This document shows, in pieces, positions 1 to 8,422 of a stretch of DNA of 64,000 nucleotides. The stretch lies in the NCBI RefSeq assembly GCF_014204895.1, contig NZ_JACHMF010000001.1, forward strand, positions 1,798,001 to 1,862,000, read 5' to 3'. Below the pieces are notes generated by a model that did not search any database, had not been told where the DNA came from, and saw nothing but the letters and a program-made list of their open reading frames with translations. The position numbers and the translations under genes were made by a program. Positions within the stretch are counted from its first letter, which is position 1; every line of letters begins with the position of its first letter. The stretch is from Paractinoplanes abujensis. GTDB lineage: Bacteria > Actinomycetota > Actinomycetes > Mycobacteriales > Micromonosporaceae.

Positions 1-771
1 GATGGTGCCGCCGCGTTCGATCGGGGTGATGCCGGTCAGGCCCTGCCGCTCGGCTCGGGTCGTGAAGTCGGACAGCGGGGACTTCATGACCTTGTAGTCG
101 TCGTAGTGGATCGGGATCGTCAGGGCCGGCCGGATCAGGTGGGCCAGGTCGGTGCCCTGCCGGCCGTCCATGGTCAGCAGCAGCCCGGCCAGCCGGGTGC
201 CGCCGAGGTGGATGAGCATGGCGTCGATCTCACCGAACCGGCGCGGGATCTCCGCCAGCATGTCGTCGAGCAGGGTGTCGCCGGTGATGTAGAGGCGGGT
301 GGCCGGGCGGCCGTCCACTTCGAGGTCGACGACCGACCCCATCACGTCGGGCAGCAGGCTGCTGACCACGCCCGGACCGTGCCGGCCGGGCACCGCCGTC
401 ACCCGCAGGCGCTGGCGGTCGCGCGTCCATTCGTGACATTCCCAGGGCGGCAGGCCGCGCGGGGCCAGGTACCGTTTGCGGCGCAGTTTGCGGGCGGCCT
501 GCGGGGTCGTGAGGATCGGCAGGGCCGGCTCCACCCACCGGCGGGCCGCGCTGTCGAAGTGGTCGCCGTGCAGGTGCGACAGCACGACGGCGTCGACCTT
601 CACCCCGCTCAGCACGTCCAGGGCGGGATCCCGTACGCGTTTGGTCCACGCCCCGTAGCCCAGGTACACGCGGCTGCCCGCCGGCCCGAAAGCGGGGTCG
701 GTGAGCAGCGTGAAATGGCCCAGCCGGAGCAGGGTGGTGGCGTTGCCGACGAACGTGACACTGGCTTGCAT
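1..771 (-). CDS. MBL-fold metal-dependent hydrolase (UlaG/RomA type), 3' end cut off
   Basis: The reading frame starts at ATG 771 and is still open after 257 codons at the window edge, so the C-terminus is missing. The metal motif HLHGDH lies at residues 66-71 and a later ITGDTLLDD carries the bridging aspartate, the pattern of lactonase-like beta-lactamase-fold hydrolases. The substrate cannot be told. It begins 9 bases after the stop of the heme-oxygenase-like gene at 781-1776 and is probably co-transcribed with it. No signal peptide or membrane segment is visible, so a cytosolic enzyme is inferred. Confidence 0.85.
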   Translation of the reverse strand, partial: MQASVTFVGNATTLLRLGHFTLLTDPAFGPAGSRVYLGYGAWTKRVRDPALDVLSGVKVDAVVLSHLHGDHFDSAARRWVEPALPILTTPQAARKLRRKRYLAPRGLPPWECHEWTRDRQRLRVTAVPGRHGPGVVSSLLPDVMGSVVDLEVDGRPATRLYITGDTLLDDMLAEIPRRFGEIDAMLIHLGGTRLAGLLLTMDGRQGTDLAHLIRPALTIPIHYDDYKVMKSPLSDFTTRAERQGLTGITPIERGGTI

Positions 772-780
772 CGCGAGTGA

Positions 781-1776
781 CTACCCCGCCAGCCCGGCCG
801 CAATCGTCGAACCACGCAGCGAGGACCGGCCCTGCTCGAACGCGTCCAGCACGCCGGTGGCCCACCACGCGTCCACGGCCAGCGCGCACCGGGCCCCGAA
901 GAGCACGTCGCCCGCGAGGGCGGGTTCGGCAGTCGCGAACGACCCGCACATGTCGTGCGCGGCGATCTGCTCGTGCACCGCGTCCGCCTCCACGTGCTCG
1001 TCGTAGAACGCGGTCGCGTCGGCGTCACCGCCGAGCCGGCGCAAGCCGTTCCCGTACGCCCGGTTGGGCAGCGACGAGGTCATCTCGTAGGCGGCCAGGT
1101 GCCCGAGGATCGCGCCGCGGCGGGCCCGGTGCAGCCCGAACAACGACATCACGTTGTTGACGGCCAGTGTCCGCGCCCCCACCGTGTCGACGTAGGCCCC
1201 GTACGTCAGGTCGAGGTCGAACCACCGCATGGTCTGCTTGAACAGTTCCTGGTGCATCCGCGGCTCGCTGCCACCGCCGTACTCGTCGGCCTGGATCTCG
1301 ACGAGGGCCGCCTTGGCCCGCCCGCCCAGCCGGGGAATGGCGAACGTGTGCGGGTCGGCTTCGCGCAGGTGGTAGATCGAGCGGTGGGTCACGAACTCCT
1401 GGAACTGCTCGTGGGTGGCCCGCCCGCGCAGGTATTTCGACAGCGCCGGACCGTCGTCGGCCTCGACGATCTCGGCCAGCCGGGCCGGCACCGACGCCGG
1501 GTCCACGCCCGTCTCGGGCGGCCCCACCCACTCGCACAGGTCGTGCAGGAACCGCTGCTCGGCGGCCGCGCGCAGGCGCAGCATGCCCGGGTCCCACTCC
1601 CAGCGGTCGTCGACGCCGTCCCAGCCGCGGTAGGCCAGCTCGTAGCAGACGAACAGGGTCAGGTGCAGATCTTCGTCGCCGTCGAAGCGGGCGAACGCCG
1701 GAAGCTTGGCGGCCCGGCCGCCCAGCACGTCGATGAGCGCGGCGGAGACCCGGCCGCGGGCCGCTGGAAGGTGCAT
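781..1776 (-). CDS. Iron-containing redox enzyme family protein (heme-oxygenase-like diiron fold)
   Basis: This 331-residue soluble helical protein has the carboxylate/histidine pattern of heme-oxygenase-like diiron oxidases/oxygenases: EIQADEYGGG followed by MHQELF (about residues 160-178), an AYEMTSS helix (230-235) and FYDEHVEADAVHEQ (258-270). Family members use a non-haem diiron centre for oxidations that include N-oxygenation and oxidative decarboxylation; the substrate here is unknown. The start is ATG 1776. It is divergent from a CDGSH iron-sulfur gene 75 bases away and leads into the MBL hydrolase, so the three may form one redox module. That link is inference. Confidence 0.8.
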   Translation of the reverse strand: MHLPAARGRVSAALIDVLGGRAAKLPAFARFDGDEDLHLTLFVCYELAYRGWDGVDDRWEWDPGMLRLRAAAEQRFLHDLCEWVGPPETGVDPASVPARLAEIVEADDGPALSKYLRGRATHEQFQEFVTHRSIYHLREADPHTFAIPRLGGRAKAALVEIQADEYGGGSEPRMHQELFKQTMRWFDLDLTYGAYVDTVGARTLAVNNVMSLFGLHRARRGAILGHLAAYEMTSSLPNRAYGNGLRRLGGDADATAFYDEHVEADAVHEQIAAHDMCGSFATAEPALAGDVLFGARCALAVDAWWATGVLDAFEQGRSSLRGSTIAAGLAG

Positions 1777-1851
1777 GGCAGCGCGATTTCCCCACCGCCC
1801 GCTCGGTAAACGATCTGTTTCGACCGCAGCTCACCGGGCATTCGCGCGGTC

Positions 1852-2067
1852 ATGTCCTCGACGATCGTTCCCTATCCCGACGGTCCGCTCATCGTGCGCG
1901 GCGACTTCGAGCTGCAGACCCCCGACGGCGAGCCGATCGACCCCGGCCGCGGCACCATCGCGCTGTGCCGGTGCGGCAAGTCGGCCACCAAGCCGTTCTG
2001 TGACGGCACCCACAAGGTTGTCCGTTTCCACGCCGAGGCGGGCCGCGAGACACCCGCCCCACGGTGA
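1852..2067 (+). CDS. CDGSH iron-sulfur domain protein
   Basis: The 71-residue protein carries a complete CDGSH motif, with C39, C41, C50 and H54 in CRCGKSATKPFCDGTH, which binds a redox-active 2Fe-2S cluster. The length is typical for a single-domain bacterial member. It starts at ATG 1852 and diverges from the diiron protein gene. A role as electron carrier or cluster donor for that neighbour is plausible from the pairing but not shown by the sequence. Confidence 0.93.
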   Translation: MSSTIVPYPDGPLIVRGDFELQTPDGEPIDPGRGTIALCRCGKSATKPFCDGTHKVVRFHAEAGRETPAPR

Positions 2068-2132
2068 CGCAACTTGTTTGATTCCGGCCTCTTCGGGTAG
2101 GCGGGCGCGGCCTATCCGAGGGAGCTGCGCTG

Positions 2133-3500
2133 GTGACGACGTACGAGACCCGGCCCGGGACGCGTGGGGACCTGCCCGCCGGAAGCGTGTTCTGCGCCGA
2201 GAGTCTCAGCCGTACCCTGCTCGCCGGTGTCTCCGGCGCGCCCGGTGACTGGGCCCGCCGGGTGCCGCTGCTGGGCCGTCACGGCCGGCTGCCCGCCGAG
2301 CGCCGCCGGCAGGAGCTCGCGCGGGAGGCGTACGCGGAAGCGGTTCCTCACGAGGCCGCCGCCGGGCTCGACGTGGAGGCGATCGCGGAGTGGATCGTCG
2401 GGCACTACCGGGCCTCCACCTACCCCTCGGTACTGCTCGGTTCGCCGCACGGGGCCGCCGCCCACCTGGCCGTCGCGCTCGGGGCGGCCTGGCTGCCGAC
2501 CAGCATCCCGGTCACGGTGACCTGGCCCGGTGGTTCGGCCGGCAACTGGCCGGGCGCGCTGGCCTGGGGGGCCGGTCTGGCCGCGGCCATCAACGACCGG
2601 AACCCGTCGATCACCGTGCGGCAGGTGCACGACCCGATGTCCGACGGCCCGCTCTGCGGCACCACCGTTCGGCTGCATCTGCGCTGGCACATGCTGCCCG
2701 CGGCGTACGAGAAGTTCTTGCGCACCCGGATCGCGCCCGGCGGCTGCACCTTGCTGCTGCGCGATCTGCGGGCGTGGCCGGTCGTCTCGGTGTCGCGCCG
2801 GTACGCCTTCCAGATCGGCAGCCCCGTCAGCGGCGTGCGACCCGCGGATTACTGCGCCGATAACTGGGAGTTCCGGCACATGCTGGACGAGCTGGGCGCG
2901 TTGTCGTGGGTGGCGCCGGATCCGGCCACCCCGCCCCGCTACGCCGAGCGTTCCGGCGAGCCCGTCCTCGGTGTCGAGCTCGGCCGGATCGGCCGCGCCG
3001 CGCACCGGGTGCTCTACGCGCGGCCCGAGATGCTCAGCGCGGGTGTCGCCGACCTGCTGCGCAAGTGGCGTCACCAGGGCCGCGACAGCTGCGTCGTGGA
3101 GTGCGGGCGACTGCTCGACCCGTGGCAGGCGCGGGCCGCGGGCCTGGTCCCGTACTGGTGCGAGTCGGCGTCGAGCGGCGCGGTCGAGGCGGCCGAATGG
3201 TGGCTGGGCGGCAGTCCCGCGTTCGACAGCGTCACCGTGCTGCCCGGCCCGCCCGGCTTCGTGGGCGACAGAGTGGCCCCGCTCGCCCAGTGGCGCTCGC
3301 TGGTCTCGTTCGGGCGTGAGCGCGGCTCCGTGGACCGGCTCGCGGCCGGTCGCTATCCGGGGTTGCCGCTGGCCACCCACCATGCGACGCGCATGCTGGC
3401 CGGCGCGGGCGAGCGACCTCCGCCGCCACCCATGACCATGACGTACGCCCTGAGCCGGCTGCACCAGACCGGGGGCGCGTCAGGCCTGCTGGTCCGGTAG
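2133..3500 (+). CDS. Hypothetical protein, 455 residues
   Basis: I do not recognise this protein. The start is GTG 2133, preceded by GGGAG at 2120-2124. Composition and codon use match the chromosome. It has no signal peptide or clear membrane helix. The middle contains alternating alpha/beta-like segments (PSVLLGSPHGAAAHLAVALG near residue 100, GGCTLLLRDL near 205), suggesting a Rossmann-like or hydrolase-like fold, but the usual nucleophile elbow is absent. The tail is proline-rich (ERPPPPPMTM). Its 3' end overlaps the convergent acyl-CoA ligase by 21 bases. Function unknown. Confidence 0.75.
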   Translation: MTTYETRPGTRGDLPAGSVFCAESLSRTLLAGVSGAPGDWARRVPLLGRHGRLPAERRRQELAREAYAEAVPHEAAAGLDVEAIAEWIVGHYRASTYPSVLLGSPHGAAAHLAVALGAAWLPTSIPVTVTWPGGSAGNWPGALAWGAGLAAAINDRNPSITVRQVHDPMSDGPLCGTTVRLHLRWHMLPAAYEKFLRTRIAPGGCTLLLRDLRAWPVVSVSRRYAFQIGSPVSGVRPADYCADNWEFRHMLDELGALSWVAPDPATPPRYAERSGEPVLGVELGRIGRAAHRVLYARPEMLSAGVADLLRKWRHQGRDSCVVECGRLLDPWQARAAGLVPYWCESASSGAVEAAEWWLGGSPAFDSVTVLPGPPGFVGDRVAPLAQWRSLVSFGRERGSVDRLAAGRYPGLPLATHHATRMLAGAGERPPPPPMTMTYALSRLHQTGGASGLLVR

Positions 3501-4985
3501 CAGCCGCTTGAGGATCTTGCCGGTGGCGTTGCGGGGCAGTTCGGGCAGGAACACGACGTCGCGGGGCACCGAGAACCGGGCCAGCTCGTTGCGCACGTGG
3601 TCGCGGACGGCCTCGGCGGTCAGCCCGGCCCCGTCGTGCAGCACGACATAGGCCGCCAGGCGCTGCCCGTACTGGTCGTCGGGCACCCCGATCACGGCCA
3701 CCTCGCGCACCTCGGGCCGGGCGGCCAGCACGTCCTCGACCTCGGAGGGGAACACGTTCTCGCCGCCGGAGACGATCATGTCGTCCTGGCGGCCGTCGAC
3801 GAACACCCGGCCCGCCTCGTCCACGTGGCCGAGGTCGCCGGTGGCCAGCAGCCCCCTGTGCAGTTCGCGCGGGCCGCCGCCGGTGTAGCCCTCGAAGAGC
3901 ATCTCGTTGCCCACGAACAGCCGCCCCGGCGTGCCCCGCGGCACCGGCCGGCCGTGCTCGTCGAGCGCCTCGACGATCGTGCCGTGCGGCGGGCGACCGG
4001 CTGTGCTGGGCGCGGCCCGCAGGTCGGCCGGGGTGGCGATCGAGGCCCAGGACGCCTCGGTCGAGCCGTACAGGTTGTAGACCACCTCGCCGTAGCGGTC
4101 CATGAACCGGGTGGCCAGGCCGCCCGGAAGCGCCGATCCGCTGACCGCGGCGATCCGCAGCGGCACCTCGCGCGCGGGCTCCTCCATGATCCGTTGCAGC
4201 ATCACCGGGACCGCGATCATGGCCGCGCACTCGTGGGTGGCGAGCGTCTCGAGCGCGTCCGCGGGCTCGAACCGCGGGCGCAGCACGGCCGTGGCGCGCA
4301 GGGCCAGCGCCATCTGCAGGCCGGCGAAGCCCCACGCGTGGAACAGCGGCGCCGCGATGAACATGCGGATTCCCGCGGTCAGCGGAATGCGGTCGATGAT
4401 GGAGCACAGCGGGCGGAAGCCGCCGGGCGTCGGCCGTTGCGCGCCCTTCGGCACCCCGGTCGTCCCCGAGGTCAGAATGATCGTGCGTCCGGGCTTTCCC
4501 GGCGGCCTGCTCAGCGGCTCTCCGTATCCGATGTGCTGGAGATGGGCGGACGGTACGCCGGGTGGCGGGTCGAACTCGGGATCGTGCAGGAGAAGACGCA
4601 ACTGTTGGTGCCGGGTGACGGCCGCCAGCTGGCCGGGGGACAGGCCGGTGTTCATCAGCACCGGATCGGCTCCCAGCGTGGCCACGCCGATCAGCGCCTC
4701 CACCATCGCCGTCGAGTTGCGCCCGAGAATCCCGACGCGGTCGCCGGGCGCCACCGGCAGGGCCCCGGCCAGTCGCGACGTGCGGTCAAGCAGTTCGGAG
4801 TACGTGGTGGGGCCGTCCGCGTCGATCAGCGCGACCCGGGCCGGCGATCGCGCCGCGGCCTGCCGCAGCTCGCCGGCCAGCCCGAACTTCCACGTGTGCA
4901 GGGCCGCGAACTGCCGCGCGACGCGGTGCGGCGGCCCGGGAGCGAGAAGTCCGCGCCGCGCCATCGTCCGCGCCACAAAGAGCAT
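3480..4985 (-). CDS. AMP-dependent acyl-CoA synthetase (FadD type)
   Basis: The enzyme activates a carboxylic acid to acyl-AMP and then acyl-CoA. At 501 residues it has the full adenylate-forming set: phosphate loop IILTSGTTGVPKGAQ, YGSTEASW, the hinge region ATGDLGHVDEAGRVFVDGRQ, SGGENVFPSEVED, and C-terminal NATGKILKRLL with the catalytic lysine. It is the last gene of a minus-strand set fabG-maoC-acyl-CoA dehydrogenase-ligase, its ATG overlapping the dehydrogenase stop by one base. The chain length of the substrate cannot be read from the sequence. Confidence 0.93.
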   Translation of the reverse strand: MLFVARTMARRGLLAPGPPHRVARQFAALHTWKFGLAGELRQAAARSPARVALIDADGPTTYSELLDRTSRLAGALPVAPGDRVGILGRNSTAMVEALIGVATLGADPVLMNTGLSPGQLAAVTRHQQLRLLLHDPEFDPPPGVPSAHLQHIGYGEPLSRPPGKPGRTIILTSGTTGVPKGAQRPTPGGFRPLCSIIDRIPLTAGIRMFIAAPLFHAWGFAGLQMALALRATAVLRPRFEPADALETLATHECAAMIAVPVMLQRIMEEPAREVPLRIAAVSGSALPGGLATRFMDRYGEVVYNLYGSTEASWASIATPADLRAAPSTAGRPPHGTIVEALDEHGRPVPRGTPGRLFVGNEMLFEGYTGGGPRELHRGLLATGDLGHVDEAGRVFVDGRQDDMIVSGGENVFPSEVEDVLAARPEVREVAVIGVPDDQYGQRLAAYVVLHDGAGLTAEAVRDHVRNELARFSVPRDVVFLPELPRNATGKILKRLLPDQQA

Positions 4986-6196
4986 CAGCGGATCTGCCTC
5001 CCGGTGATGGCGCGCGAGATGACGAGACGCTGGATCTCCGACGTGCCCTCGAAAATCGTGTAGATCTTGGCGTCCCGGAACATCCGCTCGACCGGGTGCT
5101 CGCGCAGGTAGCCCGCGCCGCCCAGGATCTGCACGGCCTTCTCGGTCACGGCCACGGCGACCTCACCCGCCTTGAGCTTCGACATCGAGCCCTCGCCGGC
5201 CGCGAACGGGCGGTCGTTACGCCCCATCCAGGCCGCCCGCCACACCAGCAGCCGCGCCGCGTCGATCTCCATCCGCATGTCGGCCAGCGCGAACGCGATC
5301 GCCTGGTTCTCCACGATGGGCCGGCCGAACTGCACGCGGTTCTGCGCGTATTCGAGCGCGTATTCGTAGGCGCCGCGTGCGATGCCGAGCGCCTGCGCGC
5401 CGACCGCCGGGCGGGACAGCTCGAACGTGCGCATCGAGGCCGACCCGGCAGCGCGCTTGCCCTCGCGGGCCCGGGCCAGGCGCTCGTCCAGCTTCTCCCG
5501 GCCGCCGAGCAGGCAGCTGCCGGGCACCCGGACGTCGTCCAGGAACACGTCGGCGGTGTGCGAGGCACGCAGTCCCAGCTTCTTGAGCTTCCTCGTGCCC
5601 ACCAGCCCGGGCGTGCCGGGCGGCACGACGAAGGCGGCCTGCCCGCGCGAGCCCAGCGCCGGCTCGACCGACGCCGTGACGACGTGCACGTCGGCGATGC
5701 CGCCGTTGGTGGCGTACGCCTTCTGCCCGTTGAGGACCCACTCGTCCTTGGCCTCGTCGTAGACGGCCCGGGTGCGCATCGCGCCGACGTCCGAGCCGGC
5801 CTCGGGCTCGGTCGAGCAGAACGCACCGACCTTGGGCTCGGCCTCGTCGCCGAAGCACTGCGGCACCCACTCGACGAGCTGCTCGGGGGTGCCCGACCCG
5901 TAGATCGCGGCCACCGCCAGAGACGTGCCGGACAATGCCATGCCGATGCCGCCGTCGCCCCAGAACAGTTCCTCGTTGGCGATCGGCAGCGACAGGCCGG
6001 TCGCGTCGGACCACGTGTTGATCAGGAACTCGAACCCGTACAGGCCGATCTTGGCCGCCTCCTGGAGGACCGGCCAGGGTGTCTCCTCGCGCTCGTCCCA
6101 CTCGGCGGCGGCGGGCCGGATCACGCCCTCGGCGAAGCCGTGCACCCAGTCGCGGAGCTCGGTCTGCTCCTCGTTCAGGTCGAGCCAGAACTCCAT
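4985..6196 (-). CDS. Acyl-CoA dehydrogenase
   Basis: This 403-residue FAD enzyme introduces the alpha-beta double bond of acyl-CoA. The C-terminal signature IYTIFEGTSEIQRLV supplies the catalytic base, Glu383 by the short/medium-chain position, and CSTEPEAGSDVGAM is the usual substrate/FAD region. Length is normal for the small family, so this is not the 611-residue FadE5 that sits at the equivalent mycobacterial locus. It starts at ATG 6196, 38 bases after the MaoC stop, and is translationally coupled to the acyl-CoA ligase. Confidence 0.95.
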   Translation of the reverse strand: MEFWLDLNEEQTELRDWVHGFAEGVIRPAAAEWDEREETPWPVLQEAAKIGLYGFEFLINTWSDATGLSLPIANEELFWGDGGIGMALSGTSLAVAAIYGSGTPEQLVEWVPQCFGDEAEPKVGAFCSTEPEAGSDVGAMRTRAVYDEAKDEWVLNGQKAYATNGGIADVHVVTASVEPALGSRGQAAFVVPPGTPGLVGTRKLKKLGLRASHTADVFLDDVRVPGSCLLGGREKLDERLARAREGKRAAGSASMRTFELSRPAVGAQALGIARGAYEYALEYAQNRVQFGRPIVENQAIAFALADMRMEIDAARLLVWRAAWMGRNDRPFAAGEGSMSKLKAGEVAVAVTEKAVQILGGAGYLREHPVERMFRDAKIYTIFEGTSEIQRLVISRAITGRQIR

Positions 6197-6234
6197 GCGA
6201 ACACCCTCCGCGCAAAGTTAACTGGCCGGTAACG

Positions 6235-7020
6235 TTACGCAGGCGTGATGTGCCCCGCAAGGTACGGCCGCCGGCCGAAGAGCTGGAAATCGCCGTCGCG
6301 GCAGGCGAAGTGGACGGTCGCGGGCAGCAGGATCGGCTGCTTGAACCGGACGTCCACGGTGTACGCGTCGGGCAGCCGTCCCTCCAGCGCGGCCAGGCAG
6401 CGGGCCTGGCTCCACATGCCGTGCGCGATCGTGCGCGGGAAGCCGAACAGCCGCGCCCCCAGGCGGGACGTGTGGATCGGGTTGCGGTCGCCCGAGACGG
6501 CCGCGTAGTCGACGCCCGTACGGGCCGGGACACGCCAGGTGGCCGTCGCGGTGGGCGGCTCCCACTCCCGTCTCACGCCGTCCGGGGATCCGCTTCGGGA
6601 CAGGTAGGTCGAGACGCTCTCCCACACGGTCTCGCCGTCCACGCGCGCGCTCGCGACGACGTCGAACTGCCGGCCCCGATCGTGCGGGCGCAGGTTCACG
6701 GCCTGCACCGTGAGGTCGAAGCGCAGGCCGGCGGTGAGCGGCCGGTGCAGCGTGATCGCGTTGGCCACGTGGACCAGCCCGATCGCCGGGAACGGAAAGC
6801 CGGGGTCGGTGAGCAGCCGCATGCTCAGCGGGAACGCCAGCACGTGCGGATACGTCGCCGGGAGCCGGTCGCTCAGCCGGAAACCGCAGACCCGGTCGTA
6901 CGCGGCCAGGTGCTCACGGTCGACGGAGACGCCCCGGTCGGCCAGCTCGACCTCGGGCAGCGACCCGGGCCGGGAGCGGGGGACGAGCCCCAGAACCGCA
7001 CGAAGCGTGGTGCCCGGCAC
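6235..7020 (-). CDS. MaoC-type (R)-specific enoyl hydratase, HtdX-like
   Basis: This is a double-hotdog hydratase of 261 residues. The C-terminal hotdog carries the hydratase signature, YAAVSGDRNPIHTSRL followed by FGFPRTIAHGMW, with the catalytic Asp/His pair. I place the start at GTG 7020 (MPGTTLRAVLG), four bases after the fabG stop; a longer in-frame extension to 7137 runs back inside fabG and reads as low-complexity Arg/Pro sequence. The order fabG4-MaoC divergent from a fadA2 thiolase matches Mycobacterium tuberculosis Rv0242c-Rv0241c/Rv0243, where the hydratase is HtdX. Confidence 0.9.
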   Translation of the reverse strand: MPGTTLRAVLGLVPRSRPGSLPEVELADRGVSVDREHLAAYDRVCGFRLSDRLPATYPHVLAFPLSMRLLTDPGFPFPAIGLVHVANAITLHRPLTAGLRFDLTVQAVNLRPHDRGRQFDVVASARVDGETVWESVSTYLSRSGSPDGVRREWEPPTATATWRVPARTGVDYAAVSGDRNPIHTSRLGARLFGFPRTIAHGMWSQARCLAALEGRLPDAYTVDVRFKQPILLPATVHFACRDGDFQLFGRRPYLAGHITPA

Positions 7021-7024
7021 GACC

Positions 7025-8350
7025 TCACGCCCCCAGCAGGCTCTGGCCGCACACCCGCACGACGTTGCCGGTGATCGTGGCCGACCCGGGGGACGCGAAC
7101 CAGGCGATCGTCTCGGCCACGTCGACCGGCAGGCCACCCTGGGCCATGCTGTTCATCCGGCGCCCGGCCTCGCGCAGCGCCACCGGCATCTTGGCCGTCA
7201 TCGCGGTCTCGATGAACCCCGGCGCGACCGCGTTGATCGTGATGCCGCGTTCCCGCAGTGCGGGCGCGCTCGACTCGACCAGCCCGATCACGCCCGCCTT
7301 GCTGGTGGCGTAGTTGGTCTGCCCGCGGTTGCCCGCGATGCCCGCGATCGAGGCCACCCCGACGATCGTGCCGCCGCCGCGGATCAGCTCCCGGGCCAGC
7401 AACGCCTCGTTCAACCGCTCGGGCGCGACCAGGTTGACCGCCAGCACCGATTGCCAGCCCGCCGCGTCCATCTTGGCGATCGTGCGGTCACGGGTGATGC
7501 CGGCGTTGTGCACGACGATGTCGAGCGGGCCGCCCAGGTAGGACGCCAGCCGCTCGCCCGCGCCGGCCGCGGTCAGGTCGAGCTGCAACGCCCGGCCGCG
7601 CACGTCGTTGGCCACCCCGGCCAGCGCGTCCCCGGCCTGCGGCACGTCGAGCGCGATCACCTCGGCGCCGTCTCGGGCCAGCACCCGGGCGATGGCGGCG
7701 CCGATGCCGCGGGCCGCCCCGGTGACCAGCGCGGTCCGGCCGGCCAGGGGCTGCTGCCAGTCGGCGGGGGTGGGCGGGCTGCCGGCGCCGATCGTGATGA
7801 CCTGACCCGACACGTACGCGGAGCGGCCGCTCAGCAGGAAACGCAGCGTCGACTCGAGCGCGCCCTCGCCGCCGGGCTCCACATGGACCAGCTGGGACGT
7901 GATGCCACGCCCGAACTCCTTGCCGATGCTGCGGGTCAGCCCCTCGAGCGCGCGCTGGGCGGTGGCCTCGTGCGGGCCGGCCGACGAGGGCGGGGTGCCG
8001 AGCACGATCACCCGGCCGCAGCGGTGCACCGATCGTGCCGTGGGGTGAAAGAACTCGTACAGGTGGGAAAGCTCTTCGGGTCCGCTCAGGCCGGTCGCGT
8101 CGAAGATCAGCGCGCCGTGCCTGCCGTCGGTCAGCGGCTCGTCGACCGTCTCCACGCCCGCGGCCGAGAGCACCTTGCGCACCTGGTCGCCCAGGCGCCC
8201 GCCGGGGGCCGCGCCGATCAGCACGGGCCCCTCGGTGAGGGGGTCACCCGGGGTGTAACGCCGCAGCCGTGGCGGGTCCGGCAGGCCCAGCCGCTTGACC
8301 AGGCCGCGCCCGGGACCGGAATTCGCGAAGCTCGCGTACCTGTCGCCCAT
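7025..8350 (-). CDS. fabG4: 3-oxoacyl-(ACP/CoA) reductase, FabG4-type two-domain SDR
   Basis: The 441-residue length is that of the high-molecular-weight FabG4 class (Rv0242c, 454). An N-terminal flavodoxin-like domain (about 1-195) precedes a classical SDR domain with TGAARGIG at 210-217, HNAG at 281-284 and catalytic Ser334, Tyr347 and Lys351. It reduces 3-oxoacyl thioesters. Unlike FabG1, FabG4 in mycobacteria prefers NADH and works on CoA esters; that is family knowledge. The ATG at 8350 begins only 72 bases from the divergent thiolase start, so the pair shares a control region. Extension upstream of 8350 would run antisense through the thiolase and is rejected. Confidence 0.93.
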   Translation of the reverse strand: MGDRYASFANSGPGRGLVKRLGLPDPPRLRRYTPGDPLTEGPVLIGAAPGGRLGDQVRKVLSAAGVETVDEPLTDGRHGALIFDATGLSGPEELSHLYEFFHPTARSVHRCGRVIVLGTPPSSAGPHEATAQRALEGLTRSIGKEFGRGITSQLVHVEPGGEGALESTLRFLLSGRSAYVSGQVITIGAGSPPTPADWQQPLAGRTALVTGAARGIGAAIARVLARDGAEVIALDVPQAGDALAGVANDVRGRALQLDLTAAGAGERLASYLGGPLDIVVHNAGITRDRTIAKMDAAGWQSVLAVNLVAPERLNEALLARELIRGGGTIVGVASIAGIAGNRGQTNYATSKAGVIGLVESSAPALRERGITINAVAPGFIETAMTAKMPVALREAGRRMNSMAQGGLPVDVAETIAWFASPGSATITGNVVRVCGQSLLGA

Positions 8351-8386
8351 GCGCGGAAGCTTAGTCGGCCCGTCCGTTGCTAAGCT

Positions 8387-8403
8387 ACTCAACGGTAATG
8401 AGT
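8387..8403. promoter_or_regulatory. Candidate operator between fabG4 and fadA2
   Basis: A 17-base inverted repeat, ACTCA-N7-TGAGT, lies in the 72-base divergent spacer, close upstream of the thiolase start. A second, looser pair, GCTTAG (8359-8364) and CTAAGC (8380-8385), lies next to it. Position and symmetry suit a TetR-family fatty-acid regulator acting on both operons. No regulator gene is adjacent. Confidence 0.45.
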
Positions 8404-8422
8404 CGACCTCGTGGAGGCTGTC

